A stretch of 11,796 nt of DNA from Oscillospiraceae bacterium. Lineage in GTDB: Bacteria > Bacillota > Clostridia > Oscillospirales > Oscillospiraceae. The stretch lies in contig JAIEFH010000064.1 in NCBI GenBank assembly GCA_029067025.1, forward strand, positions 1-11,796, given 5' to 3'. Both the position numbers and the translations under genes were made by a program. The stretch's first letter is position 1, and each line of letters opens with the position of its first letter. Shown here in pieces: positions 6,920 to 11,796 of this stretch. A model generated the notes under the pieces. That model searched no databases, had not been told where the DNA came from, and was given only the letters and a program-made list of their open reading frames with translations.

Positions 6920-7645
6920 TTAGATCACGAACACACCGGCGTTGCCCAGGGCCATGAACAGCAGGACGGCCACAACGGCGCCGATGATGGGGCCGACGAG
7001 GGGAACGATGGCATAGCCCCAGTTGGAGTCGCCCTTGCCCTTGATGGGCAGGAGCTGGTGGGCAATACGGGGGCCGATGTCACGGGCGGGGTTCAGGGCG
7101 TAGCCGGTCAGGCCGCCCAGGGACATACCGATGGACACGATGATGCCGAACACCAGCAGGTTGCCGACGCCGTCGGGAGCAGCTCCGGGAAGGCCCTTGA
7201 TGGCGAAGACCAGCACGAAGGTGGCGACCGCCTCACAGAAGATGTTGCGGGGCAGATTGGGGACGGACGGGCCGGTGGAGAACACGCCCAGCTTGGTGCC
7301 GGGATCGTCGGTGGCGTCGAACTGATCCTGGAACATCAGGTAGACGATGCACGCGCCCACGAAGGCGCCGGCAAACTGGGCGGCGATGTACACGGGCACC
7401 TCAGCCCAGGGCTGCCACCCACCCACCGCCAGGGCGATGGTCAGGGCGGGGTTGAAGCTGGCGCCGGAGGCCGCGCCGAAGATGAACGCGGGCACCATAA
7501 CGGCAAGGCCCCAGGCGATGGTAATCTGGATGGAGCCGGCGCCCTTCATGCCGGACTTGTTCAGGGTGACGTTGGCGACCACGCCGTCGCCCAGGATAAT
7601 GAGCAGCATCGTGCCAAAGAATTCGGCCAGGAATTTCACTAACAT
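6920..7645 (-). CDS. glpF: Glycerol facilitator (aquaglyceroporin, MIP family)
   Basis: This 241-residue polytopic membrane protein has the two MIP half-helix motifs: SFNPAL (NPA at residues 65-67) and ALNPARD (NPA at 185-187). The aspartate right after NPAR (D189) is typical of glycerol-conducting members rather than strict water channels. Hydrophobic stretches fit six membrane spans, and the length is normal. It starts at the ATG at 7645 with GAGGAGGG upstream. It follows glpK in the operon (117-base gap) and precedes the GlpA-like gene (212-base gap). Its role is passive glycerol entry across the cytoplasmic membrane, with GlpK trapping the product. Confidence 0.95.
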   Translation of the reverse strand: MLVKFLAEFFGTMLLIILGDGVVANVTLNKSGMKGAGSIQITIAWGLAVMVPAFIFGAASGASFNPALTIALAVGGWQPWAEVPVYIAAQFAGAFVGACIVYLMFQDQFDATDDPGTKLGVFSTGPSVPNLPRNIFCEAVATFVLVFAIKGLPGAAPDGVGNLLVFGIIVSIGMSLGGLTGYALNPARDIGPRIAHQLLPIKGKGDSNWGYAIVPLVGPIIGAVVAVLLFMALGNAGVFVI

Positions 7646-7676
7646 GGATAAAACCCTCCTCTTTTATTTCTCTGTA

Positions 7677-7704
7677 CCGGGCGGATCCGCTCAGATCCGC
7701 CCGG
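7677..7704 (-). other. Perfect 11-bp hairpin between glpK and glpF
   Basis: CCGGGCGGATC (7677-7687) and GATCCGCCCGG (7694-7704) form a perfect inverted repeat with a 6-base loop. On the transcribed strand the following bases are TACAGAGAAA, not a T tract, so it does not look like a terminator. It may stabilise or delimit the glpK message. Confidence 0.55.
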
Positions 7705-7762
7705 CAACAGATAGCGGACACGTATCAAACCATGCGGCGCTCAGGCCGCGAAGCGTCGGGAC

Positions 7763-9259
7763 TTAGTCCTCCTTGGCCCAGCCGTAGGAACACTTGACGG
7801 CCTTGCTCCAGCCCTTGCAGCGGGCGGCGCGATCGTCCTCGGTGATGGCGGGCTCGAAGGTGCGGTCAATGGCCCAGTTCTTGATGACGTCCTCTTTGCT
7901 GGACCAGTAGCCCACGGCCAGACCGGCCAGGTAGGCCGCGCCCATGGCGGTGGTCTCCACGCACATCGGGCGGTTGACGGGCGCGCCGCTGATGTCGGCC
8001 TGCATCTGCATGAGCAGGTTGTTGGCGGAAGCGCCGCCGTCCACCTTCAGGGCGGCCAGGTTGATGCCGGAGTCGGCCTTCATGGCCTGGAGCACGTCGT
8101 TGACCTGATAGGCCATGGACTCCAGGGTGGCACGGATGATGTGGTACTTATTCACGCCGCGGGTGATGCCCACGATGGTGCCGCGGGCGTACTGATCCCA
8201 GTGGGGGGCGCCCAGGCCGGTGAAGGCGGGAACCACATAGCAGCCGTTGGTGTCCTTCACCTTGCGGGCCATGTACTCGGAGTCGGGGGAGGTGTCGATG
8301 AGGCGCATCTCGTCGCGCAGCCACTGGATGGAGGCGCCGGCCACGAAGATGGAGCCTTCCAGAGCGTACTCGACCTTGCCGTCCAGGCCCCAGGCGATGG
8401 TGGTGACCAGGCCGTTGTTGGAGAAGACGGGCTTCTCGCCGGTGTTCATCAGCAGGAAGCAGCCGGTGCCGTAGGTGTTCTTGGCCTCGCCGGGGGTGAA
8501 GCAGGTCTGGCCGAACAGAGCGGCCTGCTGGTCGCCCGCCGCGCCGCCGATCTTGATGGGGCCGCCGAAGAACTGGGGATCGGCCTCGCCGTACACGCAG
8601 CTGGAGGGCTTGGCCTCGGGCAGCATGGACTTGGGGATGTTCAGCTCGGCCAGGATCTCGTCGTCCCACTCCAGGGTGTTGATGTTGAACAGCAGGGTGC
8701 GGGAGGCGTTGGAGTAATCGGTGACATGGACGCGGCCACGGGTCAGCTTCCAGATCAGCCAGGTCTCCACGGTGCCGAACAGCAGCTCGCCGCGCTCAGC
8801 CTTCTCGCGGGCGCCGGGCACGTTCTCCAGCAGCCAGCGGACTTTGGTGCCGGAGAAGTAGGCGTCGATGACCAGGCCGGTCTTGGCGCGGATCTTGTCA
8901 ACCAGGCCCTTCTCCTTCAGGGAGTCGCAGTACTCGGAGGTGCGGCGGCACTGCCACACGATGGCATGGTGGATGGGCTCGCCGGTGTTCTTGTCCCACA
9001 CGATGGTGGTCTCACGCTGGTTGGTGATGCCGATGGCGGCGATGTCCGCGGCGGTGACGTTCAGGTTCTTCATGGCCTCCTGAGCGACCTCAAGCTGGGT
9101 GGACCAGATCTCCTCGGCGTCGTGCTCAACCCAGCCGGGCTTGGGGAAGTACTGGGTGAACTCCTTCTGAGCCACACTGCACATCTCGCCCTTCTCATTG
9201 AACAGGATGCAGCGGTTGCTGGTGGTGCCGGCGTCCAACGCCATGACGTACTTTGCCAT
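7763..9259 (-). CDS. glpK: Glycerol kinase
   Basis: This encodes a full-length 498-residue FGGY-family kinase that phosphorylates glycerol to sn-glycerol-3-phosphate with ATP in the cytoplasm. Key features are the N-terminal phosphate loop ALDAGTTSNR (residues 7-16), the NQRET segment (R82, E83) that contacts glycerol, AGDQQAALFGQ with the likely catalytic D243, and KVDGGASANN in the C-terminal half. The ATG at 9259 is preceded by AAAGGAGG. At the site where enterococcal and Bacillus GlpK carry the histidine phosphorylated by HPr (motif DYHFFG), this protein reads DPQFFG, with Q229. Activation by the PTS is therefore not expected. It is the first structural gene of the operon, with its own promoter about 130 bases upstream. 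Confidence 0.97.
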   Translation of the reverse strand: MAKYVMALDAGTTSNRCILFNEKGEMCSVAQKEFTQYFPKPGWVEHDAEEIWSTQLEVAQEAMKNLNVTAADIAAIGITNQRETTIVWDKNTGEPIHHAIVWQCRRTSEYCDSLKEKGLVDKIRAKTGLVIDAYFSGTKVRWLLENVPGAREKAERGELLFGTVETWLIWKLTRGRVHVTDYSNASRTLLFNINTLEWDDEILAELNIPKSMLPEAKPSSCVYGEADPQFFGGPIKIGGAAGDQQAALFGQTCFTPGEAKNTYGTGCFLLMNTGEKPVFSNNGLVTTIAWGLDGKVEYALEGSIFVAGASIQWLRDEMRLIDTSPDSEYMARKVKDTNGCYVVPAFTGLGAPHWDQYARGTIVGITRGVNKYHIIRATLESMAYQVNDVLQAMKADSGINLAALKVDGGASANNLLMQMQADISGAPVNRPMCVETTAMGAAYLAGLAVGYWSSKEDVIKNWAIDRTFEPAITEDDRAARCKGWSKAVKCSYGWAKED

Positions 9260-9385
9260 ACTCGTGTTCCTCCTTTAAAATTAAGTCGTATTTGTGAAAG
9301 CAGGCCGTTCGCTCCTGCCGGTTCCGGCTCCGGGCCGCTGGTGAGAAAGCCGCGCCCGGCTCCGAAATACACTTCGCTAAATTTT
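9260..9385 (-). promoter_or_regulatory. glpK 5' leader with small hairpins
   Basis: The roughly 120-base leader between the promoter and the glpK ribosome site is GC-rich in the middle. It contains possible stems CCGGGC/GCCCGG (within 9330-9360) and GCAGG/CCTGC (within 9300-9320). Neither is followed by a clear T tract. I see no typical GlpP-type terminator/antiterminator pair and no convincing cre site. Confidence 0.3.
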
Positions 9386-9414
9386 ATTATAGCGGCTGGC
9401 TGGGAAAAAATCAT
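9386..9414 (-). promoter_or_regulatory. Promoter of the glpK operon
   Basis: A perfect TATAAT -10 (9386-9391, minus strand) lies 17 bases from a weak -35 ATGATT (9409-9414, 3 of 6 consensus). A perfect -10 with a poor -35 fits an activator-dependent promoter. The 9-base sequence TTGTCGAAT (9413-9421) overlaps the -35. Confidence 0.65.
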
Positions 9415-9421
9415 TCGACAA
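9413..9421 (-). promoter_or_regulatory. Candidate regulator half-site at the glpK -35
   Basis: TTGTCGAAT on the minus strand is identical to nine bases inside the near-palindrome at 10307-10321 upstream of the regulator gene. It is a possible binding site for the adjacent TetR/DhaS-like protein. An inverted TTGTCG copy also lies at 9457-9462 on the plus strand. Confidence 0.35.
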
Positions 9422-9500
9422 CCTGAGCCAATTGTATGAATTTTATAGTTTTTATTTTGTCGCCCGGTTTGTTTTGTATAAATCGTCAGGATTCTGCCGG

Positions 9501-10058
9501 TCAGCCCGCCCGAACCTGAAGGCACAGCTCCTCCGCCGGACGCAGCACATCCAGCAGGCCGTGGAGGCAGCAGCGCACCTCGCCCCAGTCCAGCGCCTTG
9601 CGTGAGACGCACAATTCGACGAAATAGCCCACCAGGGCCTTGGTGTGGTAGTTCACCACAAACACCTGCTGCCGGGGGAGCGTTTCCGGGGCGTCGGTCA
9701 GGAACAGCAGGCGGCTCATCCGGGGCCGCACCAACTCTTCGCAGAAATTCCGCGCCAGCTCGGGGTTGGAGGCGGCAAACACCCGGCGGTAAAACGCCCG
9801 ATCCTCCTCGATCAGCGCCAGCACCCGCAGGCACCACTCCTCAAAGTCCAGCTCCGGGTCCTCCCGAAGGGGGTCGCCCAGCTGCCGTTCACACATCCAG
9901 GCCAGCACATCATAGATGTCCTGGAAATGGTAGTAGAAGCTCTGCCGCTTCATCTGAGCGCCTTCCATCAGATCCTGCACCGTGATCTTGCTCAGGGGGC
10001 GCTGGCACATCAGCTCGCGCAGAGCCCGGGCAATCTTCAGCTTCGTATTACTGCACAT
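9501..10058 (-). CDS. TetR-family transcriptional regulator, DhaS-like
   Basis: The protein has 185 residues. An N-terminal helix-turn-helix lies in about residues 5-52. It is marked by KLKIARALRELM, KITVQDLMEGA and the recognition region KRQSFYYHFQDIYD, which closely resembles DhaS-like regulators of dihydroxyacetone/glycerol metabolism. The C-terminal half is helical, as in the TetR C-terminal domain of that group. The ATG at 10058 is selected because the GGAG end of a very strong purine run (10068-10079) lies 9 bases before it. A longer frame from a TTG at 10094 has no such support. It is transcribed in the same direction as glpK and ends 241 bases upstream. I infer control of the glycerol operon; whether it activates or represses, and its ligand (perhaps DHA or glycerol-3-phosphate), cannot be read from sequence. 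Confidence 0.85.
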   Translation of the reverse strand: MCSNTKLKIARALRELMCQRPLSKITVQDLMEGAQMKRQSFYYHFQDIYDVLAWMCERQLGDPLREDPELDFEEWCLRVLALIEEDRAFYRRVFAASNPELARNFCEELVRPRMSRLLFLTDAPETLPRQQVFVVNYHTKALVGYFVELCVSRKALDWGEVRCCLHGLLDVLRPAEELCLQVRAG

Positions 10059-10259
10059 TCCGTTAAACTCCTCTCCTCCGGCGCGGCGCGCCAATTCCCC
10101 ATAACCGCCTAACTTAATGAATGCGGCGCCCGTCCCATTTTAGAACCAAAAAGAGCGCAGGAAATACGGCAGCGGTTTCCCACTGTTCGCCCCTGTGCCC
10201 TTATCTCAACGGTTGCTATTCAATTGGCTCCTGCCCTCGGAGGATTTGCTGCTACATAT
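10059..10259 (-). other. Long 5' leader of the regulator gene
   Basis: About 195 bases separate the candidate promoter from the regulator ATG. I see no coding sequence. One clear element is a hairpin with a GAAA tetraloop, CAGTGG/CCGCTG on the minus strand (10170-10175 and 10180-10185). Near the ribosome site there is a GGCGCGCC run. The leader is unusually long for a TetR gene but matches no riboswitch class I can name. Confidence 0.4.
10068..10079 (-). promoter_or_regulatory. Ribosome-binding site that fixes the regulator start
   Basis: GGAGGAGAGGAG on the minus strand stands 9 bases before the ATG at 10058. It decides the start in favour of the 185-residue protein. Confidence 0.75.
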
Positions 10260-10288
10260 AATCTAGCACATCTGCAAAAGAAAAGCAA
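10260..10288 (-). promoter_or_regulatory. Candidate promoter of the TetR/DhaS-like gene
   Basis: On the minus strand, TTGCTT (10283-10288) and TAGATT (10260-10265) are separated by 17 bases, with TGC immediately before the -10 as an extended -10. The region is AT-rich compared with its surroundings. Confidence 0.5.
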
Positions 10289-10306
10289 TCTTTTTCCCCT
10301 TTCTTC

Positions 10307-10320
10307 TGTCAAATTCGACA
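10307..10320. promoter_or_regulatory. Candidate operator upstream of the regulator promoter
   Basis: TGTCAAATTCGACA is a 14-base near-perfect palindrome in which only one symmetric position pair does not match. It lies 19 bases upstream of the -35, where an activator or autoregulator could bind. Its right half is shared with the glpK -35 region. Confidence 0.4.
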
Positions 10321-10360
10321 AAGCGCACAAAGCACACCCTCCATTTTTGAAAAAACAGAC

Positions 10361-10400
10361 AAAAAACTCCGCCGCCAGGCCCAAAATCCTGGCAGCGGAG
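10361..10400 (-). terminator. Rho-independent terminator of the ahpC operon
   Basis: On the minus strand a 13-bp stem (10388-10400 with 10367-10379, one G-U pair) closes an 8-base loop and is followed by six T residues (10366-10361). It lies 17 bases after the stop of the thioredoxin-fold gene and isolates this operon from the regulator gene. Confidence 0.93.
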
Positions 10401-10417
10401 CTTTTGCAAACATTTTG

Positions 10418-11083
10418 TTAAAATTTTGTCAGCAGGGTGGTAAGCTCCGCCACGGTCTTGCCGCCGGGAACGGTGGTATCCCCGTTGAGTACTGTCAGCG
10501 GCACCCGCTGGATCTGGTATTTGGACACCAGGTCTGGGTACAGGTTGGCGTCGATCATGTGGGCGGTGACCAGAGGGTTCTCCCATGCCACCCGCTGGGC
10601 GCTCGCCACCAGCTGGGCGCAATGGTGGCAGGCCAGGGACACGCACACCCGGATGTCTACCGGCTTTTTGATTTTTCCGATGTCCTTCATGGTGGGCTTG
10701 TCCAGGGGCTTGGCGGCTCCGCCCGCGTTGAGCAGGGCGGCGGCGAAGCCGGTGATCTCCTTGCCCCCCGGCACACCGTGAAATACCATGCGGCCAAACT
10801 CCCCCCCGGCATAAATCCCGGTGGCGGGCAGCAGGGAGGCGTCCAGCAGCCCGTCCACCCCGGCATCCTCCCCGGGGCGCAGGAATTTGCAGCTCAGTTT
10901 GGGCGACAGCCCCGCGACGTGGTTCAGGAACGCCGCCATCTCGCCGCTCTTCTCATCCTCCCCCACCAGGCATACCATGGCGACCGGGGCGGTCAGCTTG
11001 TCCAGAAGCAATTTGAGCTGGCCCTCCAACTCGGGGGCGATCAGCGGGCTCTTAGCGGGGTAGGCATCCGCTTGCAGCGCCAT
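10418..11083 (-). CDS. Stand-alone AhpF N-terminal-domain-like thioredoxin-fold protein
   Basis: This 221-residue cytoplasmic protein consists of two tandem thioredoxin-like folds, as in the N-terminal domain of AhpF. The first (about residues 20-120) lacks a redox motif and contains FHGVPGGKEITGF, similar to the AhpF GIPGGHEF segment. The second (about 142-221) has the active-site CHHC (C152, C155) in SLACHHC and a VP pair (194-195) that supplies the cis-proline. Full AhpF is about 520 residues with a C-terminal FAD/NADH module, which is absent here. The start ATG at 11083 has AAGGAGGG overlapping the ahpC stop codon. It probably reduces AhpC disulfides and is itself re-reduced by a separate thioredoxin-reductase-like flavoprotein encoded elsewhere. 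Confidence 0.87.
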   Translation of the reverse strand: MALQADAYPAKSPLIAPELEGQLKLLLDKLTAPVAMVCLVGEDEKSGEMAAFLNHVAGLSPKLSCKFLRPGEDAGVDGLLDASLLPATGIYAGGEFGRMVFHGVPGGKEITGFAAALLNAGGAAKPLDKPTMKDIGKIKKPVDIRVCVSLACHHCAQLVASAQRVAWENPLVTAHMIDANLYPDLVSKYQIQRVPLTVLNGDTTVPGGKTVAELTTLLTKF

Positions 11084-11099
11084 ACGATCCTCACCCTCC

Positions 11100-11666
11100 T
11101 TACAGCAGGCCCACCAGATCCAGGCTGGGGGTCAGGGTCTCCTCGCCGGGGTGCCAGTGGGCGGGGCACACCTGGTCGCCGTGCTCATAGACAAACTTGG
11201 CGGCCTGGAGCTTGCGCAGCAGCTCCTCCGCATTGCGGCCGATGCCCATGTCGTGGATCTCGTACAGCGCGATCTTCCCCTCGGGGTTGAGCAGGAAGGT
11301 GCCCCGCAGGGCCTGCCCGTCCTCCTCCACCAGCACGCCGAACTGGCGGGCCAGCGCCCCGGCCGGGTCACCCAGCATGGGGAAAGGGATGGCCTTGATG
11401 GTGTCGGAGGCGTCCGCCCAGGCCTTGTGGACAAAGTGGGTGTCCTCGCTGACAGAGTAGATCTCGCAGCCCTCGGCCCGGAAGCCCTCGTACCGCTCAG
11501 CCAGGTCTTTGAGCTCGGTGGGGCAGACAAAGGTGAAGTCGGCGGGATAGAAGAACACCACCGACCAGTGCCCCGTCAGATCCTCTTCGGTAAAGGGGCG
11601 GAACTCCCCCTGGTGGTAGCCCATGACAGAAAAGGGCTCCAGCTCCTTGCCGATCATATGCGCCAT
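11100..11666 (-). CDS. ahpC: Alkyl hydroperoxide reductase C (2-Cys peroxiredoxin)
   Basis: A typical AhpC/Prx1-type peroxiredoxin of 188 residues, which reduces H2O2 and organic peroxides in the cytoplasm. The peroxidatic cysteine is C48 in FTFVCPTE, and the resolving cysteine is C167 in VCPAHW. The family segments FFYPADFTF, HKAWAD and RGTFLLNPEG are present. I chose the ATG at 11666 (MAHMIGKEL) because GGGGGA lies 7 bases upstream. The in-frame ATG at 11681 would add five residues but has no good ribosome site. ahpC is the first gene of a two-gene operon, 16 bases before the AhpF-domain-like gene that probably recycles it. Confidence 0.95.
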   Translation of the reverse strand: MAHMIGKELEPFSVMGYHQGEFRPFTEEDLTGHWSVVFFYPADFTFVCPTELKDLAERYEGFRAEGCEIYSVSEDTHFVHKAWADASDTIKAIPFPMLGDPAGALARQFGVLVEEDGQALRGTFLLNPEGKIALYEIHDMGIGRNAEELLRKLQAAKFVYEHGDQVCPAHWHPGEETLTPSLDLVGLL

Positions 11667-11735
11667 ATCACATTCCCCCATATCACAAAAATTTCCGCCG
11701 GTCTCATCCGGCCATTTTCAAACAACTTTAGTGTA

Positions 11736-11764
11736 AGAATACCAAATTTTCTCCGCCTTTGCAA
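11736..11764 (-). promoter_or_regulatory. Promoter of the ahpC operon
   Basis: On the minus strand, TTGCAA (11759-11764) and TATTCT (11736-11741) have a 17-base spacer. This leaves a leader of about 65 bases that contains a small GCCGG/CCGGC hairpin (11697-11712). I do not see a convincing PerR box, though the upstream region is cut by the window edge. Confidence 0.75.
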
Positions 11765-11796
11765 GCATATTTCCCAAAACTTTGCCCCTCCCGCCC

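Noticed and set aside
9260..9320. cre catabolite-repression site near the glpK ribosome site
   Set aside because: TGAAAGCAGGCCGTTCG shares only the left half of the consensus and is not palindromic.
8141..9439. 432-residue plus-strand open frame opposite glpK
   Set aside because: It is an antisense shadow extending through the glpK promoter, with repetitive composition.
10155..10200. Possible ZTP (pfl) riboswitch in the regulator leader
   Set aside because: GGCGAAC followed by a GGGAAACC hairpin resembles part of the motif. The downstream GGGGAGCGAC and CCGCCTGGGC parts are missing and the gene context is wrong.

Overview
The window looks like chromosomal core sequence from a high-GC member of the Clostridia, probably an Oscillospiraceae-type gut anaerobe (Flavonifractor, Lawsonibacter or Pseudoflavonifractor-like). 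This is inferred from strong AGGAGG-type ribosome sites, a high G+C coding bias, an anaerobic glycerol operon with a DUF1667 gene, and an AhpC paired with a stand-alone AhpF-type redox domain. I see no mobile element, CRISPR array, tRNA or rRNA.

Left part (1-3394, plus strand): the 3' end of a DUF4097 envelope-type protein with nine SGD repeats, then a 61-residue PspC-domain membrane protein. After it comes a strongly base-paired non-coding stretch ending in a textbook terminator. Then follows oligoendopeptidase F (pepF) with its own promoter.

Middle (3395-10058, minus strand): a GC-rich gap with three small perfect hairpins and a bidirectional terminator separates pepF from a convergent glycerol operon. 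In transcription order this is a TetR/DhaS-like regulator, glycerol kinase (glpK), aquaglyceroporin (glpF), a GlpA-type FAD dehydrogenase with a C-terminal 2Fe-2S domain, an FAD/NAD(P) oxidoreductase, and a four-cysteine DUF1667 protein. The implied pathway is glycerol entry through GlpF, phosphorylation by GlpK and oxidation of glycerol-3-phosphate to DHAP. The last two proteins are the likely electron outlet. A good promoter precedes glpK, and a 9-base sequence is shared between it and the region upstream of the regulator gene.

Right part (10059-11796, minus strand): a long non-coding region with the regulator's candidate promoter and a strong terminator, then ahpC followed by an AhpF N-terminal-domain-like thioredoxin-fold protein. 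These two form a peroxide-reduction operon with a near-consensus promoter.

The content is mostly recognisable housekeeping and catabolic genes. The most interesting unexplained items are the structured RNA region after the PspC gene, the GlpA/oxidoreductase/DUF1667 trio as a non-canonical GlpABC replacement, the candidate regulator site, and the stand-alone AhpF domain.
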